From Polytrichum commune (Eukaryota; Streptophyta; Polytrichopsida; Polytrichales; Polytrichaceae): a DNA stretch of 64,000 bases. The notes beneath the pieces are model-generated. The model was not told where the DNA came from and searched no databases. It saw only the letters and a program-made list of their open reading frames with translations. This document shows positions 49,866 to 58,330 of this stretch, piece by piece; position 1 is the stretch's first letter, and each line of letters begins with the position of its first letter. The stretch covers positions 40,085,081-40,149,080 of the forward strand of contig OX485809.1 of NCBI GenBank assembly GCA_950295325.1. The letters run 5' to 3'. The position numbers and the translations under genes are program-made.

Positions 49866-50183
49866 CTATCTAGCCTCGGATACTACCTCTTTTTCTTTTG
49901 CTTCATTTTCTTTTGTTTTTTTTTCTTTTGCCTCTTTTTCTTTTGCTGCAGCTTCTTTTGCTCGCATTGCTTCAACATTCCTGAAAATCTCCGCCCCGCG
50001 ACTATAGCCATTCTTGGGGTGACCGCCATCCATAACACATTTTGGAGTCCGTCGGCCGCCCGAAATATACGTCGAAGAATTCGAATACGATGAAGTGGAT
50101 TGTCTCGCATTTCTGGTCATGGCGTACATACGCTTGAACTCGATGGACGCACTAGACCGCATAGGTTTACGGGTGGGAGCAAC
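49866..50183 (-). CDS. Last exon of the GC-rich minus-strand locus: charged tail
   Basis: Opens after GCGTTGCAG| at 50184 and ends with TAG at 49866. It encodes VAPTRKPMRSSASIEFKR, a Ser/Tyr/Arg stretch and a C-terminal helix made almost wholly of Lys, Glu and Ala. This suits a nuclear or nucleic-acid-associated protein, but no domain is recognised. Phase 0 matches the exon at 50313-50666. Confidence 0.55.
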   Translation of the reverse strand, partial: VAPTRKPMRSSASIEFKRMYAMTRNARQSTSSYSNSSTYISGGRRTPKCVMDGGHPKNGYSRGAEIFRNVEAMRAKEAAAKEKEAKEKKTKENEAKEKEVVSEAR

Positions 50184-50312
50184 CTGCAACGCGTCAATGC
50201 AAGACCACATGTGTTAGTTTAGGGAGGAAGACCCAAACGTGTCACACGTTCATTTTTTAAGTGCAAAATGATTGTAATGCGCGGTTAACCAGGTTTGGGG
50301 GGGGGGGTTCAC

Positions 50313-50666
50313 CTTGTCACCGGGGGCGTTCCCGTCGGAGTCGGCGAGGAGGGGCAATGCGTCCCGCAAAGGAATAGGAAGGGTTCCACTCTTCGTTGGC
50401 CGAGCGTCCATCCGCAGCCGCCGTTGAGGTGTACTACTGCCGCCGGGCGGAGAGGGGGATGTCCGGACGCATTTGCGATTTATGCCCTTGAGCGGCGACG
50501 GGGACGGAGAATGCCGGAAGATTTGCTTGGGTGGGGGGCTATCGACGACGCCGGCGTCAAGAGGCTCCTTGGAGTAGTCAATGGTCGACGCGGCGTCGTA
50601 GACGGTCTCGTAGAAGAAGCTCCCCAAGTCCGACTCGCTGACGATGTCAATCGAGGGCTCCAAATG
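50313..50666 (-). CDS. Exon of the GC-rich minus-strand locus: Ser/Pro-rich
   Basis: 118 codons between GCGCCAG| and GACAAG|GTGAAC, phase 0 at both ends. The product is acidic at first (SIDIVSESDLGSFFYETVYD), then a Ser/Pro/Arg-rich disordered segment. A stop ends the preceding FCP1-like frame at 50850, so this exon either belongs to an alternative transcript or to a separate gene whose first exon I cannot see. Confidence 0.5.
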
Positions 50667-50763
50667 CTGGCGCAAAAAAGGAAACGAAACAAAACCCAAG
50701 GGAGGAGGGTTTGATAGAGCGCGTGAAAATCAAGATACATATGAAGCATATACTACACAAAAT

Positions 50764-50838
50764 GAAAGGGCGCGCGCGCGCGCCCACACACACACACACA
50801 CACATACATACATACATACATACATACACATACAAACA
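50764..50838. repeat. Compound microsatellite
   Basis: Alternating GC, then CA, then CATA units in direct succession. It lies in the gap between the FCP1-like and Ser/Pro-rich exons and could destabilise the locus. Confidence 0.95.
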
Positions 50839-50849
50839 CACGTAGTGTC

Positions 50850-51662
50850 TCAAATGAGCTTGTTAAATTTCGCGTGAGATAACAACTCTCTGTACAAATG
50901 GTCTCGTGGATCCAAGTATCTCTCGCCTATCGGATTGTTCCTAACAAAATTGTTTACGGGCAGTCCGCTTCCGCAGAGCGCCTGGAGGTATTTACCAAGG
51001 TCTAACAAAAATCGGTCCCGGACCTTCTCGACCGTCCAGGTAGGGCAAACTATGAGGTTGGCCGTCGGGTTCAACATGTTCTTTGCGGCGCTGTCGTCCA
51101 CCATGAGCGTGTTCTCGCGGGTGGGATGGACGTCGTAGGGGACGCCTATCAAGGACGGTCGCTGGTCCCAAAAAATGGGCTTCAAGACCTTGAGGTATTG
51201 GGGGGAAGCGGGGTTGTTTGGTTTTTTGACGACTTTGCCGTCCGGTGTGTACAATATTCTACAGGCTTCCTGTGCTAGGACCATGCACGGGGGCTCGATG
51301 CCCTTGAAGATGAACTCCACGACGGCATTGGTGTTCTCGGCCGTCATGGAGCTCCAAACGACCACCCACCATCGTTGTTGGGCCAGCTGGAGGAAGGTCC
51401 GAAGCCACGGGCGGAGGTGAACTAGCTTGCTCTTTATGAACGTGGGCGGGCCGTCGTAATTCGCGTCCTCGGGCTTGCAAAAGGGCACCGTGGGGGTCCT
51501 CGGGCAATGAACGCATTGGACGAGGACCCCGTTCAGGTCTAACACCAGGAATCGTTTCTTCGGCCGCGGGGGCGGGGCGGGTAAAATCGGGGGCGCCGCC
51601 GCGCTACCCTCTCTGCTCCTTGGAGAAGAGCGTCGGGGAGCCGCTACGCTATGCTCCGAGCC
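50850..51662 (-). CDS. FCP1/NIF-type phosphatase-like exon
   Basis: Begins after ATCCGCAG| in phase 0 with a Ser/Arg/Pro-rich lead, then KKRFLVLDLNGVLVQC. Other family marks are WWVVVWSSM (motif II region), LKVLKPIFWDQR and TLMVDDSAAKNMLNP (the DDS motif). This is the HAD-superfamily FCP1/SCP fold. The usual DLDGTL is DLNGVL: the nucleophile Asp remains, but the acid/base Asp is Asn and Thr is Val, as in several plant FCP1-like proteins, so CTD-phosphatase activity is doubtful. Ends with TGA at 50850. It is in phase with the proline-rich exon upstream, suggesting capture of a host domain into the element's gene. Confidence 0.75.
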   Translation of the reverse strand, partial: GSEHSVAAPRRSSPRSREGSAAAPPILPAPPPRPKKRFLVLDLNGVLVQCVHCPRTPTVPFCKPEDANYDGPPTFIKSKLVHLRPWLRTFLQLAQQRWWVVVWSSMTAENTNAVVEFIFKGIEPPCMVLAQEACRILYTPDGKVVKKPNNPASPQYLKVLKPIFWDQRPSLIGVPYDVHPTRENTLMVDDSAAKNMLNPTANLIVCPTWTVEKVRDRFLLDLGKYLQALCGSGLPVNNFVRNNPIGERYLDPRDHLYRELLSHAKFNKLI

Positions 51663-52175
51663 CTGCGGATACGATCGAGAGAAAACGGTGGGCGACTTAT
51701 GTCATGCTATGTCCAAACGAAGCATTAAAGAAACGAGTGTTCTCGGTGCAAACACAAAACCATTTGATTCATTTTGGAGGGGGTGCAACAAGGGACACAA
51801 GAGAGGCAAGAGCATACAACATACATTCAAACACAGGATACGAGTATAGAGGAGTAAAAAATGGCGATTATATTGTATACAATGCTCTATGTACATCTTG
51901 ATTGGGGGGAGCCGCGTTGAACGATGCGTTCAAACTAGCCTACTTCTACATCTAGCAAAAATTGAAGAGACGGGCCGCCGTGATGAAGACTTCATCGCAA
52001 GCCGGGGGGTATGTGGACGAACGAATGGTCGGGGGGAAGTGGCGAAGGGCGCGAGTGCCGGGGGGGCGACGTGTCCGTGAGTTTAGGGTAGTTAGGGGAC
52101 ACGACCAAGGCAAGAAGACAAAGACCCATGGAGTTTGGGTCGACCAACCCAAACTGAGTGGGGTCAGTGCATTAC
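51663..52175 (-). other. Intron 3 of the GC-rich locus
   Basis: 513 bp between GGCGAG|GTAATG and ATCCGCAG|. It carries one palindrome copy at 52133-52154 (right arm CAACCCAAAC). GC-rich parts could hide a small exon. Confidence 0.55.
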
Positions 52176-53648
52176 CTCGCCTTGGTCGTGCCTTGACGAC
52201 GTGGATGCCGTCATCACGTGCGCTGCCCCACCTTTGTCACCGCCGCCTCCGACGACGACGTCAGCCGCAACCTGCTCCTGCAAAGGCTGACTGTTAGGCC
52301 TTTGTCCCAACCCAACCTCCGCATGCGCATCATGCATTGGTTCATCGACTGGGTTAGGAGTAGAGGTATCACCAGGCCCTTGCGGGCCTTCAACGTTTAA
52401 CATGGGCTCGTCCACCGGGGTCTGGTCGGGGATGGGGTTTGGGTCGGCCGACCCAAACCCTGCTGCTTGGCGAGCGTCGCTCTGGGACGCTGCAACGTCG
52501 GCACTGTTTGGGTCGGACGACCCAAACATGTGGGGGTCGTCCCGCTGGTGGTGTGGGGGCAAGAGGATGGGAGGCCAGAGCGGCGGGGGCGCCAACGGGC
52601 TGGAAGCTCCTGGGACGCGCCAAAGGTTGGGGTCGTCCACCTGCTGGACGGGCGCGTAAGGGCGGGCGTGCGGCTGCAGCAAATGCGCGAAGCTGAAGGA
52701 CTGCTGCGGCACCGGCCGCGGGCGGATATCCTGTGGAGGGAAGCCTGCGGGCAAGTGAGGGAATGAACTCGGGGGAGCCATCACCAATCCCTGCGCCAGC
52801 ATGCCCTGGATCACTTGCGTGATCAGGTCCGCTTGGGACGGAGGTGGGGCCATCGCCCTTTGCCGCTCCTGCTCCAACAGGAGAGCCCTCAACTCCGCGA
52901 CTTCGTTGCGGACCGAGGGCTCCTCGGCGGCGGCCTTTTGCAATCGGACGCGTTGCTCCTCGTCCCGGAGCATCCTCGCGTTGGCCTCCTCCACGGTGAG
53001 GACCTCGGGTTTCACCCTCACCATCCTGGCGAACGCTGTGGGGGAGGCAGGATCCGACCTCAGCCTCTTCGCGAGCTCCATGTCGTCCTCGTCCTCGGAG
53101 CTTATGGCGATCGTCTCCTCCACCGCATAATCGCTGTATAATTTTTTCCCCTTTAGCATTCGCCGCTCCCTGAAGGTGGCCGTCGCGTCCCTCAAATACA
53201 TGTCCTTCGCGTCGGCCACCGTGAGGACGGGCACTAGCTTGCTCTGCGGCGTGGCAGCTCACATGGCCTTCTTCCGCTGAGGGGCCTCGGATTCTTGAGT
53301 GAATCCTGTTGCCCCTTCCTCGACCTCCCCCTCCACTTTCTCTGCTTCCTCCTCATCCTCCTCTTCCTCCCCCTCCTCCGCAACCTCGCCACCTGCTCCC
53401 ATAGAGGGATTGCCCGGATGCAACCCGATGAGCGGCTCTGGCAATTGAACGGGGGCTCGCATGGTGAATTCACCCGGGTTGATTCGCCTCGCCATATCCA
53501 AAGGATTCTCGCCCCCCTCGACGATCTCTTCGACGTAGGATCCGGGTATCCAGTCGAGGATGTCCATTCTCTTGGCCAGCGCCTTCTGGGTCCTGTAGAA
53601 TTGAACATCGGCATCCTCTACATAGGAGTAGATGTTCAACCCAGACAT
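52176..53648 (-). CDS. Exon 3 of the GC-rich locus: acidic and proline-rich, with internal TGA
   Basis: Starts after TTGTGCAG| with ATGTCTGGG (MSGLNIYSYVEDADVQFYR). An acidic low-complexity run (GEEEEDEEEAEKVEGEVEEG) follows, then TGA at 53259. The same frame continues (AATPQSKLVPVLTVADAKDMYL) through a helical Arg/Glu segment and a long Pro/Gln/Asp-rich tail to GAG|GTAATG. Two palindrome copies lie inside this frame and are read as FGSADPN (52437-52458) and FGSSDPN (52506-52527). No known domain. The TGA (possibly CGA to TGA) splits an otherwise clean 491-codon frame, so the locus may be inactive or two proteins may be made. Confidence 0.6.
52437..52527. repeat. Two palindrome copies inside coding sequence
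   Basis: GTTTGGGTCG-GC-CGACCCAAAC at 52437 and GTTTGGGTCG-GA-CGACCCAAAC at 52506. Their 69-bp spacing is a multiple of three, and both read FGS.DPN in the exon's frame. Confidence 0.95.
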
Positions 53649-53858
53649 CTGCACAATCAGAATCAATACTATTAGTATCACCAAATGAACAAATAATGGA
53701 AAGTGACATCCAAAACAAAATAAGAATAGTTAGTTTGGGTCGCTCGACCCAAACTATGGGCATACCTAGTTTGGGTCGAGCGACCCAAACCATGCATGCC
53801 CTAGTTTGGGTCGCTCGACCCAAACCGTCCATATAGTTCCTTCAGGTTATTTGCTTAC
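53649..53858. repeat. Intron 2 with three palindrome copies
   Basis: Copies at 53733, 53769 and 53804 (spacing 36 and 35 bp), with spacers CT, AG and CT. The intron has donor ATG|GTAAGC and acceptor GTGCAG| on the minus strand. Confidence 0.95.
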
Positions 53859-55190
53859 CATGGCTGCGAAAACCGGTTTGGAGCCCCCGAAGACGTTGAA
53901 GATGCAGTCCCCTCTCTTCGTGAGGGTCCTCATCATCCGCAGGTAGAACTCCATGCGCAGCTCATCCGCGGGGTAGTTGGCGTACTTCGCCTCGTCGTAC
54001 AAGCTCCTGCTGGTGCCCAACCTTTCTTGGACTTGGAAGAGCTTCTCCATCCTGGCTATGGGATGGTTTGGCACCTTAAGCAGCTCAGCTTTGTACACAA
54101 AGTACAAGCACAGCACGTTGACGATCTTCGTCTTCTTGTCTTTCAGCGTGCTGTACGCCCCCTCCGCCGGTGCAGCAACGTAGTGAGATTTTGAGACAGC
54201 GTACTCTGGCTGCAATTTCCGCACGATCTCGTACACCTGCTCTGCCCTCCTGTCCTCGACAATCCACAGCCAGACGTCGACCTCCCTGAATTTGGGGCTG
54301 CCGTAATCCACAAACTTCGTGAAGAACGGCTCGTAGAACGGGGTGCTCATTGTCCCCTCGAATGAGGCTCCAGGGATGTTCCTGAAGTCTATCATTCCGA
54401 AGGGGAAGCGGTCCCCGGCTTTTGTCCTGATAGCCTTCCTGGCATCAGAGCCCGGCCATCCTTGGATCTTGAGAGGCTCGAGGGTGACCAAGTTGAAGTA
54501 GGCGTCGCCCTCGAAGCTGACGATCTTCTTCTCATTTATAAAGTTGGAGAAGGCACGCGCGGAGTGTTCGGGAAGCGCTCGGTTCCTCCCCCCCTTCACA
54601 AGCTTGGACTTCAGGAAGTCGTCTCCCGCCTCCCTGATGAGTGCCGCCATTGACGCACTGGTAAACTTGTAGTCGGCTTTGAATGCCCTCCAGTGCGCCT
54701 CGTCGACCTCTCCATCCACTATGAGCTTCCTTTCCGGCACCAGCTTGTGCAGCTCCTGGACGATGGTCGTCTTCTTTTTCCTATTCTCCGTCCATTCCTT
54801 CATGGTGTAGCATGAAGGGACGAAGATTTTGGGCTTGATGAAGACGATCTTCGGGTGAACCCAACATCTCTTCGCCGTCGGCTGCACGTGAAGGATGTGG
54901 GACGCCGCCTTTCCCATCTCTGTCTCCGAGAGACCTTGAAGAGCCCTGAAGAACTCCCTCACCAGAGGCTTCATCTGCTTGAAGCGCGCAGTCTGACTGA
55001 AGAGCATGCCGGTGTCGGGATCCATGAGGTCCCCCGTCTCGTGTTTCTCGAAAACACTCTTCCATCTCCCCCACACGGAGTCAGACGCTGTGATCAAATA
55101 AATTTCTCCTCTTAGCTCGTTGTACTTCTTCTGCTTGTGGGAAGCGTTGTCAATCGAGGAGAATTTGTTGATCATCTGGTATTTGAAGTC
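53859..55190 (-). CDS. Exon 2 of the GC-rich locus: large unrecognised domain
   Basis: 444 codons in phase 0 between CATGTGCAG| and GCCATG|GTAAGC. It begins DFKYQMINKFSSIDNA. The composition is that of a folded enzyme or nucleic-acid protein (many Lys, Phe, Trp, Arg), with segments such as CWVHPKIVFIKPKIFVPSCY, VDVWLWIVEDRRAEQVY and FYLRMMRTLTKRGDCIFNVF. I recognise no family. It is the largest uninterrupted frame of the locus and has no internal stop, so selection on it may be recent. Confidence 0.7.
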
Positions 55191-55438
55191 CTGCACATGA
55201 AGTAAATAACACACGTGAGAAAACTGCGAATGCAAGAGTTTGGGTCGATCGATCCAAACTATAAACCTCACGAGAAAAAGTAAGCAATGTTACAGTTTGG
55301 ATCGATCGACCCAAACTATAAACACGACGAGAAAAAGTAAACAATGTTATAGTTTGGGTCGATCGACCCAAACTATAAACCTGAATCAAAAAGGTAAACA
55401 ATTCAAGAGTTTGGGTCGATCGACCCAAACATACTCAC
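55191..55438. repeat. Intron 1 with a 57-bp palindrome array
   Basis: Four copies at 55238, 55295, 55352 and 55409, exactly 57 bp apart, each followed by ACTATAAAC.... and a CGAGAAAAAGTAA-like spacer. All have AT as the 2-bp spacer. Donor GAG|GTGAGT and acceptor CATGTGCAG| on the minus strand. Confidence 0.95.
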
Positions 55439-56764
55439 CTCCCATTTTGGGTTCTTGTCTTTAGCATTCTCCCTTTCCTTGGGAGGCCTGCCGTAAAACT
55501 CCCACACCTCCCTCGAGGCCATGATGTTCCGAATCCAGGATGCCTGGTACGCCCTCTTCTTGTTTCCCATGTTGAAGAAGCGTGAGATGTCGGTTAGTAC
55601 GGTCTCATTGTCAAACCAAACCACCAATGCCTTCCACACCTTTAGCTTCTCCTTTTGGTTGTTGGGGTCGTCCCACTCGGTCATCAGCTGAATTTTTTTA
55701 GACGCCTCCACACTGTGTTGGCCGTCAATCAGCCAGAAGTCGCCTTTGCATATTGTCGGCCACATTTCAAGCGTCGGCATTCTCTTCAGCCCTTGCGGCA
55801 TGACAACAATTGTCTGCCTATCGTCTTTGAATTGCCCTCCCAAGATCTGAGCGACCATCCAGTCGACGTAGGCGTCCTCCTTGGCTTGGACACACTTCTC
55901 AGGTGGCGCAAGGTGGCACTGTGCAATGTTCACCTCGAACTTGAAGTCCCTGCCCATGAAGAAGCAATGCAGGCACTTCATCTCGAAGTTATCATTGATT
56001 TTCTGTATCTCGCCTGCATCCACCTCTTGGCCAGGTTTCGGCATCCGCAGCTCCGGGGAAACTGGCTCGGTGGTCATGACGGAGGACTCTCTCGCCCTCT
56101 TCGACGGGGTCGTCTGCCGGTTTCCGGACGGTGTGGGCGTCTCGCTGTCAGCCGGCGTTCCTGTAGTGCTAGGCCGTCTGGAGTCTGCAGGGACCGGACA
56201 CGGTATCCTCACAGTTTGGGGTCTGGACGACCCTGCGCCTTCTTCCGCCGTTGCCTTACGCCTCACAGGCTTCTGCGTTTTGGCTTTACTTTGCAGCGCC
56301 TTGTTGAGGACCGTGATGGCCTGTTTCAATTTTGTAAACCTACTTGCAACCTTCGTGTTGGTTACATTGCCATCTATGAAAATTGTCTCCGGTTTAATTG
56401 TTTCAGGCTCCACGCATGACTCCTTGGCGTATATAGTGTCGAATGACTCGGAGAACTGGTGCATGAACATGTGGGCGTTCTGCACGGCGGAGTTCTCGAG
56501 AATTACGTCCACGTAATCCCCGAGGGCTTGGACGGACGCAACCTCCCATCCTGTCAACGTTGTCCAAGTGTGGTTCTCGTGGGTCCCTACTTTTACCACG
56601 AATAGGAGCTTGAACTGGGAGCCCTTTACAACCTGAACTGACCACGCAAGGACAAGCCCATCCTTGGGCACGTATGAGTCGTCCTGGGGGGTTTCATACT
56701 TCTGCCATATTACGTCTGGCGCGAGCATAAAGAACCTTTCTCCAGGTCTCTTCTTGGGGGCCAT
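55439..56764 (-). CDS. Exon 1 of the GC-rich locus: ParB-like DGQH-motif protein
   Basis: ATG at 56764 directly follows a splice acceptor (ACTTACAG|), so a leader intron precedes it. 442 codons, phase 0 end. An N-terminal part of about 165 residues is unrecognised. A Ser/Thr/Pro-rich, basic linker (about 170-235) follows. The C-terminal part has TIVVMPQGLKRMP, then about 20 residues later WLIDGQHSVEASKKI (about 341-355). That matches the ParB/sulfiredoxin-like DG.HR.EA.K motif of nucleotide-dependent DNA-binding clamps and DGQHR proteins, with Ser where Arg is usual. The similarity is short; a profile search is needed. Such a protein could bind the surrounding palindromes (inference). Confidence 0.65.
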
Positions 56765-56791
56765 CTGTAAGTCCAGAAATTAAAACTATTA

Positions 56792-57338
56792 GTTTCGGTC
56801 GATCGACCCAAAGTAGTCGACAATGCATTTAACATTTGGTGGAAATGGAACAAATGTATTTTATTGACCAGCCCGAATTCAAGGTTTGGGTCGATCGACC
56901 GAAACCTTGAACACTTGGTGGCTCGTATTCTTTAAATGTGGAGGCTAGAGTGTTTGGGTCGAGCGACCCAAACATTTCATTAATTTTAAAGCTGATTTCT
57001 AGTGTTTCAGTAGATTTGAAATTGGGGTTTGGGTCGATCGACCCAAACATGAGGCTCTGTGGTTTGGGTCACTCGACCCAAACATTTTATTAATTCTTAA
57101 TATGGTTTCAAGGGTTTTTTTATATTTTGAATTGGGGTTTGGGTCGAACGACCCAAACATTGCAGCCTCATGTTTGGGTCGCTCGACCCAAACATGAGCC
57201 TTTGGGGTTTGGGTCGAGCGACCCAAACATGAGGCTGCAATGTTTGGGTCGATCGACCCAAACATTTAATCAATTTTCAAGCTGATTTTAAATGTTTCGT
57301 TACATTTTAAATTGGGGTTTGGGTCGCCTCCCGAAACT
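56792..57338. repeat. Palindrome array in the 5' leader intron
   Basis: Ten copies: 56792 and 57317 degenerate; 56884, 56952, 57027, 57062, 57137, 57172, 57207 and 57242 good. Spacing is 35 or 75 bp over the last eight copies. Spacers vary (AT, AG, CT, AA) while both 10-bp arms are kept. It lies between a donor-like CAAG|GTATAT at about 57447 and the acceptor at 56765, both on the minus strand. Confidence 0.95.
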
Positions 57339-57449
57339 ACTTAGTTTCCAGAGGCATGTTTAATGTTTAAACATCATATACAATGCATTGTATATGAAAC
57401 ATGATCGTAAAGGAAGTGAAGCAAATTGTGTAGAGTGAAATGATATACC

Positions 57450-57555
57450 TTGTGTTTGAAACTCTTGTAAGCTGCTCTTACAAGCTGATTCTTATAACCA
57501 GAATCCATAAACTCTTGTAAGCTGCTCTTACAAGCTGATTCTTAGATCCAGAATC
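57450..57555. repeat. 50-bp tandem duplication
   Basis: ACTCTTGTAAGCTGCTCTTA at 57461 and 57511. TCTTACAAGCTGATTCTTA is also shared, giving a hairpin-rich unit. Confidence 0.9.
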
Positions 57556-57839
57556 CAGAAACTCTGTGATATCACTAAAAATCAACACTTAGAAACACCT
57601 AAAAATCACTATGAATCTCACAAGCACTCTGAAACCCTCTCACAAACACCCTGATTCTTGCAAGCCTTCTGATCACTACTAATAACAACCTGAAATCACT
57701 CCACAACAACAACAAAACTCTGATGTCACTCACTGCATCCACTCTACAATAAGAAATGAATGACACTCAACTAAAGCGATCCGGACTCACTCAATGCGTG
57801 CACGCTGAACCAGGAAGAGAGAATAAGCCTATAATCCTA

Positions 57840-58330
57840 GAAGAGGACTCGAAGGACTAGAGAGGAGAAGAAGAATGCAAAGGAAGAAGTGAAGAGAAAG
57901 ACAAAGAGGAAAGCGGCGCTTCGCGGGAAGCGGCGCGTCCAAGCAATACCCAATGAGCGCAAGAAGCTATGCGAAAAGACAAACTCACAATCGCTTGGCG
58001 CGTCGCTATGGAAAGCGGCGGCGCTTCGCGCGGAGGGAGAGGAAAGCGAGAAAGAGAGAAAGAGAGAAAGAGAAGGGGAGAGCCGAAGGGGTTCCCCTTC
58101 AGACAATCCTGGCCATGCGATTTCTCGGGCCCATCAACGGCCCAGAAGCCTCGCGGGCCAAAACCCTGCCAGGTGTCCAAACCTCCTTGGTGGAGGTGGT
58201 TGCCCGCGCGGCTTCTGGTGTTGACACATGGCACCCTATGGACATTGCCTTCGGCATTGTCCTTGCCTCTAGGGGCGGGGCATAGGAGGGTCGGCGCCTC
58301 TCTTGGCCGCCCGGCCCCGGCATTCTAACC
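57840..58330 (-). promoter_or_regulatory. GC-rich, pyrimidine-rich probable promoter or leader of the minus-strand locus
   Basis: An abrupt GC-rich island with GCGGCGCTTCGCG repeats and, on the minus strand, CTTTCTCTCTTTCTC runs typical of plant transcript starts. It lies just upstream of the leader intron of the minus-strand locus. Several frames are open here because of composition only, and none looks like protein. Confidence 0.35.

Noticed and set aside
50480-50850. Frames through the CA/CATA microsatellite
   Set aside because: Translate to Val/Cys/Tyr or His/Thr runs from simple repeats; not genes.
52390-53262. Alternative minus-strand frame with Arg/Pro/Gly-rich product
   Set aside because: It overlaps the phase-matched exon and owes its length to GC richness. 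It lacks splice-phase agreement with neighbours.
55655-56516. Plus-strand frames of 211-254 codons opposite the ParB-like exon
   Set aside because: Antisense shadows of a GC-rich coding exon, with no motif and no splice context.
57837-58328. Six overlapping frames in the GC-rich island
   Set aside because: All frames are open because of composition. Low-complexity Arg/Lys/Glu or Ser/Phe products; better read as promoter or leader.
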